This document shows positions 41,953-53,818 of a stretch of DNA of 64,000 bases, piece after piece. The translations under genes were made by a program, and so were the position numbers. The DNA lies in the NCBI GenBank assembly GCA_001247695.2, contig LGRX02029386.1, positions 1 through 64,000 of the forward strand, read 5' to 3'. The notes beneath the pieces are model-generated. The model saw nothing but the letters and a program-made list of their open reading frames with translations, made no database searches and was not told where the DNA came from. This DNA is from Cymbomonas tetramitiformis. Taxonomy: Eukaryota; Chlorophyta; Pyramimonadophyceae; Pyramimonadales; Pyramimonadaceae. Within the stretch, counting starts at the first letter, position 1, and each line of letters starts with the position of its first letter.

Positions 41953-44900
41953 CAAGGGACGGTATCGGCGGTTTTTTTTGCCATCGATAACTTTGAGTAA
42001 CTGCAAAAACGATATCGATATATACGATATCTGAACAACTGATAATTTTAATTATCGACCGATATGAGTAACTTTGTAAATTGATATCGATCGATATGAG
42101 TAACTAGGTAAAGTGGTATCGATCAATAGTTAAAAAATCCTACTATCGATAATCGATTTTGATAACGATAACAGCACAAAATCAGGTCGATATATCGATA
42201 TCTCAACAAAGGCTGCATAATATATCAGGGGGCAAACTAGTCACAGCAGTTTGAACAAAAATACATATTACATTTATTTAGTGTTTATTGCAGCCATCAT
42301 GGAGTGCTCTAGTGTGCCCTCAGTTACTCTCTTTCTCAAGTCTGAGTGCATCTGACCACACGCACTGAATATGCGCTCTACCCCACCAGTACTTGCAGGG
42401 GAAGCTAAAAACTGTCTAGCCATTCTAAACATGTTTGGAAGCTTGTGCTTTCTGTCTACCCACCAACGGACCGGATCTTCATACAGCCTAGCTGGGGGCA
42501 TAGCTAAGTACAAAGTGAACTCACATTCAGCCTCCTCAGCACCACGCTCAGCCTCTATCCTCTCTACTATCGCATCCTCCTCATCATCAGAGTCCTCGAG
42601 GAAGGAAACCAGCTGCTTTTTCAGCTCGGCTCTGGGGGCAGCAATCGGCATGCTGACAGGCATCTCACGAGAAGGCTTCCAGTCTTCGTTGTAAGCGGCC
42701 TTCGACCACTCGATCACGCGGTCCTTCGTCAGCTTACCTTTGTCCCATTTGTCCAAGTGCTTGAAGGAAAGCGCCTTGTGCCTCGGGTCCAAAAACGTGC
42801 TCACAGCGAAATCCTCCAACTTGCAGAGCATCAGCTCATTGTAGTACCTGAAAATAAAATGGCACTTCGTAAACAAAATTATGAAGCAAGGTGCTAGCCT
42901 CAAACATAACCTAAAGCCAAAGTGACCCACCTTTTTTTCAGATCATCGGTGTACCGTTTTTGGGCATCTTAGACGTCAGTGTTCCGCACAAACACGACAG
43001 CGCCGTCATACTTCAGCGATCGGGAGGGGTCAAGCTTCGAGATTAGCCCACCAATCACGGGCAACACTGATGAAACCGTCACGGTTTTGGTGACCTGCAA
43101 TAGGTCGATTACAGCCGCATGCTGTGACAACACATAGGTGCTCTCACGAACAACATCCCACTCACAACCAACCAGCTTGTGCTCGCGGTACTTGCTACCG
43201 TCGGGGTTGTCGACAGCAGTGGCGGCCTTCTTCGGCTGTTCAACATCATACAGTTGAACAGCTTCCTGCAAAGTTACGGGGAGATTCAGGGTTTTAACTC
43301 AAACCTAAATATAAGCAGGCATGATTAAGGATTGAGACAATGTAGGGACACCGCACCTGATTTTCAAAGTACCACTTGGCCATAAGAAAGGCGCCTTTCC
43401 ACCCACCGCGAGTAGCATTGTCTTGGGGAGGGGAGGTGGAAGTCAGCGAATATTTGTCTTGGCAGTCGTGAAGAAGATGGCGGCCGATCACTGAGTGGTT
43501 AAAATGGGTAGTTATCCCACGCAGCTTTTTGAAGACCTTTCCCACACCCGGACTTTCCAGATACTTCACGACGGCCAAGGCGATGATGTGGCAGTTGCAC
43601 TCGTGGCCGTCAAACGACTTCCAGCCACATACGATGTTGCTGGCGGAATCGGAAGTGGTGGCGTGGATGAAGTCAACGACAGTATCCACAGGGCTCTCGC
43701 CCTCGATGAAGGCGCCGAGACCCATAAGGGCACAAGCACGTTTGGTAGCCAAAAGCAGCTCGTCAGCAGTGTGCCGTACGTCACTGAAGGGGACGGCGCC
43801 GAGGAGCTTCTCCTTGTACTCGCCGTCAGCAGTCAACCAGTAAATGAGAACACCGAAAATAGCGACGCCGCCTTCAGACCAAATATCGCCAGCAATGCTC
43901 GGTAGAATACCTTCGGCCAGCAGCTCCTTGACAGCCCATGTCACCAGTCCCCGCCCTTCCACGGACAGACCCAAGACGTGCTGCGTGACCAACTTGTGAC
44001 ATGGGGGCGCATAGCCACTTGAGAAGATGAATTCGAAGATGTCACGGAACTCTGAATCCTCGCAGATGGAAAAAGCCCGTTTTCGACGAACAATCCAAAG
44101 TGAAATCTGCAATCAACGTCAGCACACCGAGTAATTATTAGAAAGCTGGATACCCTAACATGCGAACACCGAAATAGCAGGTAAGCTACAACAGGCTACA
44201 CAAATAAAACAAGCTAGTCCAAGCAGATAAAAATGTTGAAACTCACCAGCCTGTGCAGAGCATCGCGTCGCTCGTTGGGAACTGGGGGCAACATGGCAGC
44301 GGTGATCTCTGTTTGCTGAGCCTCAGAACCGCTGCCAGAACCGCTGCAGGATCCAGGGGGGCCACGGCCGTCACCGCCGCCGCCAGCACCGCATCCCGCC
44401 GTCGACGAAAGCATCTCACAGAAGACGTCCTTGTGGACGTGGGCGAGGTGGCTGCGCATGTTCGAAGTATTTCCAGAAACAGCGAGGGTAAAGTCGGGGC
44501 CGCAAATCTTGCAGTAGACGTCCTCGATCTTGTCAGGATGGGTGACAGAATACCTGCACATGTAGTGCCTCCAGCAGGCCGCCTTGCGCTTGACGGTGGC
44601 ACCATCTTTCCACTCAGAGTCGTCAGTAGCTGCATTACGAATACACGCGCGCACCGACGTGTTGTTAGCAACTACAATGCAACGAACACATGTCCAATCA
44701 CGCACAATTCGGAAAACAAAATAAAATACGAATATCAGCGCAATCGTACCTTCTGCCTCTTCTTCAGCTGCCTTCTCTGCCTTTCGCTTCGCCCTTTTTG
44801 CAACGTCTGCAGCTTCAGCATCTTTACGGGATTTCCTGAAAGCTGTGATGAGTGCCTCACAGCCTACAAGGTTCTCAATGGGCTCCCAACTGTCTACGGA

Positions 44901-45606
44901 TTCTTCAAGTCCTTCCCAACTTATTAGCCATTGTGGCGCGGTTCCGGCAACACGCTCGGCGCGAATCTCTCGAATTTTGAATTCGATGTCATCTGAGCCG
45001 TGGGGATCGAACGGATTTCGAGGAGTGCGCTTGACATGACCCTTGCCTTGAGGGACAAGGGTGACACCGGACGAAGAGGCTGTCTTGCGACGCTTGATTC
45101 CAGCCCCGCGCTTCCCCATGTTTCTGAGTTTTGTGGTTGGGATCGGCTTTAGATGTTTTATTCTGGCTTTGTTGTGATGCCCGATGGTCGAATCCATCTT
45201 GGGATCACCTATAAACGCACATGATTGGGCGTTACTGACTTGTGGCATTCCAAGATCAATTCGACCGAGTCATGGGATCCATGACGCATGAGCGTCGTCC
45301 CTTGCCCTGGTCAAACTATCGATATTTTCGATATCTGCCCGATTTCGCGATATCGGGGTTCAGCGACGGCGCATATCGATAACACGCGAAAAAACTGATA
45401 TCGATAAATCGATACAAAAAAACTCAAAACACTATCGATTGATATGAGTAAGTACCCAAACTCCTATCGATCGATATGAGTAAGTACCCGATATGATATC
45501 GATGAGTAACGATATTTTTCGATATCGCTAGAAACACTATCGATGAGTAACGATATTTTCGATATATCGATATATCGGGATATCGAACTATCGATACCGT
45601 CCCTTG
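41953..45606 (-). mobile_element. complete hAT transposon, 3,654 bp
   Basis: The perfect 15-bp TIRs are CAAGGGACGGTATCG at 41953-41967 and its complement at 45592-45606, flanked by the 8-bp duplication ATATATAC. Both subterminal regions are packed with GATATGAGTAA-type motifs and TATCGATA palindromes, likely transposase-binding sites. One five-exon transposase gene fills the centre on the minus strand. Confidence 0.96.
42274..45119 (-). pseudogene. hAT transposase with N-terminal chromodomain and BED finger; one internal TAA
   Basis: The exons are 45119-44750, 44629-44247, 44106-43357, 43265-42931 and 42847-42274. Phases close and give about 803 codons. The order is a basic start (MGKRGAGIKRRK), a chromodomain (IREIRAERV...WLISWEGLEESVDSWEPIENL), a BED zinc finger (YCKICGPDF...MRSHLAHVH), and the hAT catalytic core with IAGDIWSEGGVAIFGVL and TSDSASNIVCGW...CNCHIIALAV. 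After these come ATFLDPR-like STFLDPRHKAL and the C-terminal dimerisation domain (PNMFRMARQFLASPASTGGVERIFSACG). A TAA at 42970-42972 interrupts exon 4 between FVRNTDV and DAQKRYTDDL, so this copy is probably inactive. The frame is also open up to ATGs at 45195 and 45248, so the start is uncertain. Confidence 0.88.
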
Positions 45607-46728
45607 ATATATACATAGTACATTTGCTGTGCATGGGTTTAAATCAGTAAAACCCAGAATGCTGTCAACTGTAAATGTTGATATACAGCACAACTCACTT
45701 ATTTGCTATGAAAAATGTCATATGCAAAAGTGAAGTTTCTTGTAATGATTCTGTACTTACATTTCACATTTACACTGAAATATGTCACCACAACAATATT
45801 TCAGACAGCTAAAAAAAACTATAAAATGGGTGAAAAAGCTCCACGTTTAATTTCAAAATGAAAAATGTGTGCCTATTTTATGTAAGATTATGATTTTATA
45901 CCTATTAAGGTATCAGAAAATCATAATGACACATGTCATATCAGTGTGACACCCTAAAATATTAGGTGTTGAATATATATGGGTAACGCTATTGCTATGG
46001 CAATAAATCGCTCAAAATGCTGTACGTAAAACACATTTTGAAAATTTCGGATTGATTTTTTTTGATAAAATGAATGTTTATATATCAAATATCAATCCCT
46101 GATTTATGCAGCATGTGTAACACCCTGTAACAACCCTAAAATTAAATGTGTGTAACAGGGGTGTAACGTACCTCCTAAAAAACACTTTACGTTTATGTGG
46201 GTATTAAATGCAGTTTTGCTTAAAAATCTTTGCAAAAACGTTATACTGCTTATTTTTTACCTGTATTAGGGTTACTGATATCAAGTAACACCCTAAACAC
46301 TGTATTGAGTAACAGGGCCACTGTAACTATATATGCCCAAAAATGCCAGTTTTATTTCGAAAAACTTCGTTTTTTGGCATTATTATATCATGCTAAATCA
46401 TCATAGACATGATAATACTATGGGCAACAACCCTAAAACTGTAGGGCAACAACCCAAAAACTGCAGGGCTACAACCCAAGGACTGTAGGGCTGCAACCCT
46501 AAAACTGTAACAGCTGATTCCTATAAGGAATGCATGCTGAATGAGGTATTGGCAATTGACAACTGCCACTGTATCACACACTTCCTTGAGGGGGGAAGAA
46601 GGTGGATATATGTACATGCATAACCTCATCATAATATACAGATATACCATATATAACATAGGTATATATATATCTTCACACACTCAGTTAGCTGAAGAGA
46701 TTTTGGTGTTGTGTTTTGTCTTTATTAG
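45607..46728. other. gypsy leader between the hAT element and gag
   Basis: AT-rich with no gene. 46429-46510 has four diverged copies of a CAACCCTAAAACTGTAGGG-like unit. The leader resumes directly after the duplicated ATATATAC. Confidence 0.6.
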
Positions 46729-48120
46729 ATGGCAGAAGCAGAAGATCCAGATATTCCACCCATCAATGCAGATCCGTCTACATGGTTCTTTGACATCTTA
46801 GGCTCATATGATGCATACAGTCGTTTCAAGATCCCGAAATGGCATGCTGGTTATGATAATACCCAGACCAGATACGACAAGATAGGGTTCTTCGACAATA
46901 TCAGCCGAATGAAGCCTGATATGAGCAGATATCGAGATCCTGAAAACGAGCCTCAGGAACCAGATGAAGAATATACTGCAGACAATCCTCCAATGATTTT
47001 CACAGATCCAGATACAGCACCAGCACCAGCTCCATCCAGTTTGGTTCCCAAAGTGAAAATGGCACCACCAAATCAGTACAAATCAGGAATGGATGCAGAG
47101 GTTTGGTTGGAAACCGTGGATAGATACTTCCAATTCACGTATCCAGGAGTTCCAGATAAAGACCTGATCACAGTTTTCCTGACCCTCATACAGAATAATG
47201 ATCGACACTATTTCCAGGTCGTGGCAAATCAACCAGATGCCACATTTGCAGGAATCAGAGAGATTTTCCTCAGACAGTTTGGTAACCCCCATAAAAGATC
47301 AGTGGCTAAAAAACACCTAATGTCACTGAAACAGGAAAACCAGACTTTTTCAGATTATCTACGCACATTCACTTCACTGGCTGCACTGGCAGCAGTTGAA
47401 CTGGAAGATGTGTTGATAAAGGACAGATTCGTCAACAGCGTAGATCCGGAACTTCGCAGACAGTTTCATTTACGATTCCTGACAGAGACAGAAAGGAATA
47501 ATATGTCGTGGTCACTAACCACACAGATATTGCTCGACTTGAACTATGTCGTTCATTCGAAGCAATCAGAGACTCTTCATTATCGAGGGCAGAAGGAACA
47601 GTCATCTGGAGGGCCAGCCAAAAAGGATAAGGACAGAGGACGTGGCAATAAGCCATACGACAGATCCAAAAATCAGAATTGGAAACAGAATGACAGTCAG
47701 AAGTCCAATCAGAATAGGAATAAAGGAAAAAGTGGCAAAGGCAAGGGAAAAGGAAAAGGAAAAGGACAATCACAGAAACAGAATCAGAATAAGACTTGCC
47801 ATCGTTGTGATCGACCTGGTCACATCGAGAAGGATTGTTGGGCCACCACTACCAATGATGGAAAGCAGATCAAAGGCAAGCCACCAGCACAGAATCCCTT
47901 TCAGAATCAGAGACAGCCACAGAAGAATCAGGGTGCAAAAGATGGGTCTAACAAACTCATTAACACAATCAACACCCTGGTCAAGGAACTAAAAAATCAG
48001 CATAGTATCAATGCAGCAGTTGCAACTTCAGATCCAGCAGCTCCAGTTCCAGCAGCTCCAGCTCAGGGAAACTCTCCGGGTACTGCACAAGTACCGGTAA
48101 TGAGAGCACCCCGAGGGTAG
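46729..48120 (+). CDS. gag: chromovirus Gag
   Basis: 463 codons from the first ATG of the open frame. Residues about 105-270 form a Ty3-type Gag capsid domain (AEVWLETVDRYFQFT, REIFLRQFG, LMSLKQENQTFSDYLRTF, DRFVNSVDPELRRQF). A long basic Lys/Gln/Asn-rich linker (GKGKGKGKGQSQKQNQN) leads to one CCHC knuckle in TCHRCDRPGHIEKDCW. The C-terminus is Pro/Ala-rich. The TAG at 48118-48120 lies inside the overlap with pol. Gag would form the cytoplasmic particle that packages element RNA. No breaks seen. Confidence 0.93.
   Translation: MAEAEDPDIPPINADPSTWFFDILGSYDAYSRFKIPKWHAGYDNTQTRYDKIGFFDNISRMKPDMSRYRDPENEPQEPDEEYTADNPPMIFTDPDTAPAPAPSSLVPKVKMAPPNQYKSGMDAEVWLETVDRYFQFTYPGVPDKDLITVFLTLIQNNDRHYFQVVANQPDATFAGIREIFLRQFGNPHKRSVAKKHLMSLKQENQTFSDYLRTFTSLAALAAVELEDVLIKDRFVNSVDPELRRQFHLRFLTETERNNMSWSLTTQILLDLNYVVHSKQSETLHYRGQKEQSSGGPAKKDKDRGRGNKPYDRSKNQNWKQNDSQKSNQNRNKGKSGKGKGKGKGKGQSQKQNQNKTCHRCDRPGHIEKDCWATTTNDGKQIKGKPPAQNPFQNQRQPQKNQGAKDGSNKLINTINTLVKELKNQHSINAAVATSDPAAPVPAAPAQGNSPGTAQVPVMRAPRG
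48006..48117 (+). other. gag-pol overlap, 112 bases, pol in the -1 frame
   Basis: The pol frame opens right after a TAG at 48003-48005 and overlaps the end of gag. No stop occurs in the -1 frame between the heptamer at 48066 and pol proper. Confidence 0.8.
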
Positions 48121-51100
48121 ATCAGCCAGAAAATGCCACCGAAGCAAGTGGCCAGATAGAGAGTATTTCAGAGGAAGTCCTATCCAGACTGACACTACAG
48201 TTTCAGCAGATGGATAATCCCACAGAAAACATCGCACAGATGCAATCTCAGACAGCACAGCTGAAATCGCAGAAAAAGCTGTTGCTGTATAAGGGGAAAG
48301 TCCATGGACAGAATACTCACATTTTGGTTGATCCAGGAGCCACATCATCTTTTATCGACAGACAATTTGCTTCTCAGCTGGGTATATCACCATCAGATTC
48401 ATCATCATTCTCAGTGGGGTTGGCTGGAGGAAGCCAATTACCCTGTACATCCTATCTTCCCAATGCTACATTCACGCTGGGCAAGTATAAGGATTCAGTA
48501 GATCTCTACATCATTGACATGAAACCATTCACTGTCATTCTGGGTCAAGATTGGTTGGAGAGGAGGAATCCACATATTGACTTTCAGACCAAAAATCTGA
48601 CGATCACTAGGAAGCATTCATCAGGCTCCAGTATTCGCACAGTATTGTCCAGAGTTGAGCAGACTCCAGACTCAGATGGCCTTCCTGAAATGGAATTGGT
48701 CAGTGCCACCACTATGAGGAAACATCTCCGTCGCATTCGATCCAGTGGTTCGGCTGAAGAAGCCGTAGCATATCTCTTTTTCCTCTCCGAGGTCGATGGT
48801 GAATTGGTCTTTGCAGCATCAGACTCAGACACCACAATGGAAGACCCCGAGGTCACAGCAGCACGTGATCAAGTGAGAGAAGACTTTTCAGACGTTTTCC
48901 AAGAGGATCTTCCGGCTGGTCATAGGCCAGAGCGGTTTGAAGGTGGATATCATAGAATCGACATCGAACCTGGACATAAGCCTCCTTCACAGCCAGTACG
49001 CACCATTCCAGCACCCATGATGGAGGAACTCAAACGGCAAATCATCAAATATGTCGAGTTGGGTATCCTTCGTCCATCATCATCGCCATATGGATGCCCA
49101 ATCATTTTCGCTCCTAAGCCAGGGGGAAAGTGGAGGATGTGTTGTGATTATCGTGCCCTGAATAACATCACCATCAAGGACACGTATCCACTACCACCAC
49201 ATGACACCCTACTAGAGCAGCTGAAGGGATCAAGATGGTTCAGTAGATTTGATTTCAACCAGTTCTTTCACCAAATCCCCATTCATCCGGATGATATACA
49301 TAAAACTGCTATTCGCACCAGATACGGTTCTTATGAATGGACAGTTATGCCTTTCGGATTGACCAATGCTCCTGCAACAGCACTTCGTGTAGGAAATCGG
49401 GCATTTTTCGACTTCATCGACCAGTTCCTTGTCATATTCATGGACGACACTATCGTATACAGTCCAGATTTTGACAGTCATGTGAAGCATGTTCGACAGT
49501 TCCTCCAGCGTTGCAGAGATCACCAGTTTTTCATCAGGCCTTCCAAGGTGGAGTTGTTCGTCAAATCTATAGATTTTATCGGACATCACATATCTGAAGC
49601 AGGCCTATCCATCATCGAAGATAGGATCAGAGCAGTCATGGCAATTCAGCCTCCAGTGTCTTATGGTCCTACCGTTGGAAAGCAGCCTCTACGCCGTATG
49701 GCTAAAGATGGCAAGTCATCCCTTCGGTCATTCTTGGGCATGGTTGGTCAATTTAGGAGATTCATACCAAAGTTCTCCAAAGTTGCCGAACCTCTCAATC
49801 GTCTCCTTAAAGATAATGCAGAGTTTGTCTGGGAAACTGAGCAGCAGCAGGCATTTGATAACCTCAAAAGTGCCATCTGTAACGCTCCAGTATTACAGCT
49901 TCCAGATCAGAAACTGCCATCTATTTTGGAGGTCGATGGATCAGGCACACACGTTGGCCAAGTATTACTCCAGGATCAAGGAAAAGGTATGAAGCCATGT
50001 GGCTATCACAGCGTCACTCTATCCGATACACAGAGACGTTGGCCTATTCCTGAGATCGAGCTATTTGCCATTGTGGAAGGCTTCCGATTCTTTCGCCACA
50101 TCTTGTTGGGAGCTCCTGAGACTATTGTACGCTCAGATCATCAGCCACTGGTTTATTTCCAGACCAAATCCACACTGAGCCCCAAACAGGCACGGTGGTT
50201 GGATGAGCTCTCTGAGTACAACTTCCGTATAGAGCACATTGCTGGCGAGAAGAATAAGGTTGCAGACGCACTCACGCGTATCTCTACACTTTTTGAACTT
50301 ACTGATTGTCTTCAACACATGGACATCAGTGAAGTCATTCCATCCGCAGATCCTACATTCATTGCTCTTATATCTTCTTCATCAGCTCATCAGCTACACG
50401 ACATCATTATATCCGAATACGATCGTGACACATTTGCACAGACTATTTTGGCTAAGCTGACATCATCGACTTCATCACAGTCAGTCAGCAGCTACAGCTT
50501 CGAGCTCATTCAGGGGTTGATCTATCGTAAGACCATATATGGCAGACAGCTGTACATTCCACCAACAGCTAAAGTCCCCACAGATGACGGTGAGATCACA
50601 CAACTTCGCCACATTCTTCTTCATGAGTGCCACTCAGCCACTATTTCTGGTCATGTAGGCAAAAATCGCATGCTTCATCTTCTGCGTAGCCGGTATTATT
50701 GGCCAGGAATGACAACGGCAGCTATCAAGTACATTCGGGAGTGCCCCGTTTGTCAGCGCCAGAAAACGAGGCGACACAAGCCTTATGGTCAGGCACACAT
50801 ACGATATTCCGTGCCTAAGACAAAATGGCTTGATGTATCTCTTGATTGGATCACTGATCTGCCTATCACCACTAATGGGCACGACAGTATATTTGTGGTA
50901 ATGTGCCAATTCTCCCATCGTTGCCATCTCATTCCCTTCAGCATGACCTGGACAGCTCAGCATACTGCTTATATATATATGCAGCATATCTTCAAGCTCC
51001 ATGGTCTTCCGAGGAACATCATCTCAGATCGAGACACCAGATTCACCTCTACATTCTGGCAAACACTGTGGAAATCTACTGGTACGAGATTGTCCATGAC

Positions 51101-51980
51101 ATCGTCACACCATCCACAGTCGAATGCTGCCAATGAGAGAAGCCATGCCTTCATTGAGGATATCCTCAGGTAAATTTCAGATTGTTGATTCATGATTTGA
51201 TTTCACCATCCTCTGGTTTACAAACTAATTAGTAGCATTTTCATTTTCAGGTGTTGTTGCAATGATACTTCAGCCAATTCGTGGGAGGACAAGTTGCCTC
51301 TGGTGGAGTTTGCAATTAACAATACCGTTTCTGCATCAACTGGTTATTCACCATTTTATCTCGACTCGATGGCGCAACCACTCTCGCCTCATGATCTGGT
51401 TATTACTATTCCGCCAGAAGCTCCTGTTCCAATACAAGAAGCTATTCGAGATCATTTTGACCAGTACTCGGCTGTTCATGCCAACGCGGTAGACAACATT
51501 TTCCGAGCAGCAGAAATTAGCCAAGCCAGATTCAATAAGACTCACATGCCTAAGCAGTTCGCAGTCGGGCAGAAAGTTCTTTTACGGACCGAGTTTATTC
51601 AATGGACTGGTTTGACAGAGGCAGGCAGACACTTTAAGCAGCCATATATTGGGCCGTTCACTATTTCCAAAGTGCTTAGCCATGGACGTGCATACGAGTT
51701 AGATTTCGGAAATCTTGATATCCGTATTCATCCGGTACAGCCTGTTTCCAGATTAGAGCTGTACAACGACTCGATTCAAGCACCTTTGCCTCTGCCACAG
51801 ATGATCACCGAAGAAGGGCAACCACTATTTGAGATATCACACATACTCTCGGATAAGTTCACTAGAGGTGTCAAATACTATTTAGTACGATATGCAGGCT
51901 ACGGTCCTGAGCATGACACCTGGGTCAAAGCCACAGAGCTGACCAATGCAGCAGACATTATAGCTGCCTATGAAGGCTAA
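48006..51980 (+). CDS. pol: chromovirus Pol: protease, RT, RNase H, integrase, chromodomain; one intron
   Basis: Read as 48006-51169 joined to 51251-51980; the first in-frame ATG is 48210. Domains in order are aspartic protease (ILVDPGATSSF); RT with KWRMCCDYRALN, FSRFDFNQFFHQI and the catalytic FMDDTIVYS; RNase H (LEVDGSGTHVGQVLL, EIELFAIVEGF, VRSDHQPLVY); and integrase with an HHCC zinc region (HECHSATISGH...CPVCQRQKT) and D, D, E in SLDWITD, ISDRDTRF and NERSHAF. A C-terminal chromodomain ends it (FEISHILSDKFTRGVKYYLVRYAGYG). The intron falls between the catalytic Glu and the integrase C-terminus. Gag-pol fusion would need a -1 shift. No disabling break seen. Confidence 0.93.
48066..48072 (+). 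promoter_or_regulatory. candidate -1 ribosomal frameshift site GGGAAAC
   Basis: In the gag reading phase the bases parse as G GGA AAC, the X XXY YYZ pattern. The site is inside the gag-pol overlap and the shift direction (-1) is the one needed. A downstream stimulatory structure was not modelled. Confidence 0.6.
51170..51250 (+). other. 81-bp spliceosomal intron inside the integrase gene
   Basis: ATCCTCAG|GTAAATTTCAG opens it and TTTTCATTTTCAG|GTGTTG closes it. Joining the exons keeps frame and restores the integrase run ILR-CCCND...WEDKLPLVEFAINN. Without splicing a TAA follows at once (51171-51173). Confidence 0.88.
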
Positions 51981-53028
51981 ACATTATATTAAGCCGTATG
52001 CCCTTACTTCTTGTAATATATACTAATACATGTCGATCATCTATACAACCTTGCTCTTAATGTTTATCATTATGTTGCATTGAAGCGGAAATTGATCCTT
52101 CCTTGCTAAAGGTGTAGTGAGCCTTGTTCAAAATCATACCCTTGCACAGATACGCACACATGCGAGATATCATATCTGTGGATAAATAAAAACTGCTAAA
52201 TGCTACCTTTGCCAAAACCGTGGTTTGTCATCGGATTCTTGGCCAGTCATCCGAAGCTACCGGAGATAATGACTGAGGTAGAAGGAGTTGTGATCCTAAG
52301 TTGTGCTTGACAAACATGACTAAATAAATTTCACATTAGTACGTGGCGAATTCATTCTCACTCATCGCGATAGATGTTCGTCAAAGCGTGCGTACTGGAC
52401 AAAAATATTGAGGAGTTGAGCAGACCGGTTAAGGATTATAAGTCCAATTCCGTTAAGCAGGGCCGCTCCGTTTGCATTAAAACAAGCCCCTTTGTTCGTT
52501 TATTATCGAAATCGGGCTCCTTATCACCGCCTAGGATCCTCCAAAGTAGCTTAAGGAGGGGAGGAAGAGTTGGGTGCACTATATTAGGCCGAGAATCGTT
52601 CGAATATAATTCGTTATAATCGTGGGATCATCGATCGCGCAAAGGCGACGACGGCTAGCGCAAATAATCCGTAACGTAGACTTCGGATGCTTTGAATCGT
52701 CTAGCACATACATGATAACGTGTGGATCAATCAGTAATCCAGCGTAGGATTGTATCGCGAAAACGCTCTTCATTGAACCTTGGAACGTCACTCAACGATA
52801 CGATTTCCGGAAAGGTGGGCTGCATCCTAAGGACTGTATGGCTAAATGCCTAAGGTGAGGGACTAAAGTGGACTCAGTTCCCCCCAATAACCTAAAAACA
52901 CCATGAGGGACGCCTCAAATCGGTGTAAGAAGACTGGTACCAGCAAGAAGCGACAACAACAAAGACATCAAAGACATATACAAAGGTATGCCCGTTGTGA
53001 GGTCACAACTCTCTTAAGAGGGGAGATC
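51981..53028. other. gypsy 3' untranslated region
   Basis: About 1 kb between the pol stop and the 3' LTR. It ends with the polypurine tract at 53016-53026. An 81-codon plus frame at 52374-52619 has no recognisable motif. Confidence 0.6.
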
Positions 53029-53647
53029 TGTCAGGGTTATGACCGATGACATATGTGTCATACATGTCATACGTGTCATACATGTCATACATGTCATACC
53101 ATGTCATGTCATGTCATGTCATATATTATTATGACAGTCGGTCGTGTCATATATTATTATGACAGTCGACAGTATGGTCGATCATGACTGTACAGGTCGA
53201 GTCGCGTCATACATTTATGACAGTCGTCAGTACGGTCGACGATGACTGTACATGTCGCCAGATGATTATGTCATATCATCAGGCATCCCTGTCATCGAGA
53301 GTTCGTATGATTGAACTCGAAGATGGCAAAGCAAAGATACATCTTGGAAACAAACCAAGAACCATCTTTAGCTTCCAGCATGCGCGGAACTCGCATGTGC
53401 AGCATGAACGAACTAGTCGTTATTACCATGCTGGTCGTTCAACCTACGTCTCGGGTTCACAACCCAATGGCGGTACCATCTAAGATGATGGGTGACGTAG
53501 GTATAAAAGTGAGGAAGCGTTGTGCTTCAGCAGATCTTCTCACAGAAGCCTGCACTCATCCCCGCTCATTACTTACGCGTGTGTTACCGTCCCATAACAC
53601 AGCGCTTTATATCAATATACTGAGGGCTCGCTTATCTAGCCCTAACA
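53029..53647 (+). repeat. gypsy 3' LTR, intact
   Basis: TGTCAGGG...CCCTAACA. Serves as the uninterrupted reference for the broken 5' LTR. Followed by the CACGC duplication. Confidence 0.95.
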
Positions 53648-53652
53648 CACGC

Positions 53653-53818
53653 GTGACCGTGTCCTCGTACCGTTAGCCTTCTCTAGTTAGACAGTCCGTA
53701 TGTCTGTCTTCCCAGTTTAATGCTATTCCGTTTCCGAGCACCCGGCACTTTGTTTTCTGTGACTTTATCGTGCATATATATATCTTATATATATACCCTC
53801 AGATCACCCTTTCCGTCA
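53653..53818 (+). repeat. left LTR of the outer element, second piece
   Basis: GTGACCGTGTCCTCGTACCG through TTTCCGTCA, matching 55756-55927 apart from small indels. Confidence 0.88.

Larger units (their letters stand above)
34705..53647 (+). mobile_element. Ty3/gypsy chromovirus, 18.9 kb with nested insertions
   Basis: The 5' LTR (34705-35041 plus 36748-37029) and 3' LTR (53029-53647, 619 bp) begin TGTCAGGG, end CCCTAACA and differ at only a handful of sites. The target duplication CACGC flanks both (34700-34704 and 53648-53652). TGGTATTCTCC just after the 5' LTR (about 37033) is a plausible primer-binding site, and AAGAGGGGAGA at 53016-53026 is a polypurine tract. Gag and pol are at 46729-51980. 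Removing the hAT insertion still leaves about 6 kb between 5' LTR and gag, which is very long. Each LTR has TATAAAA shortly before its GAGGAAGCGTTG segment, a likely promoter. Confidence 0.92.

Noticed and set aside
46429..46510. CCCTAAA-like repeats as an internal telomere
   Set aside because: Only four diverged 20-30-bp units, with CCCTAAA not in tandem; it is a local repeat in the gypsy leader.
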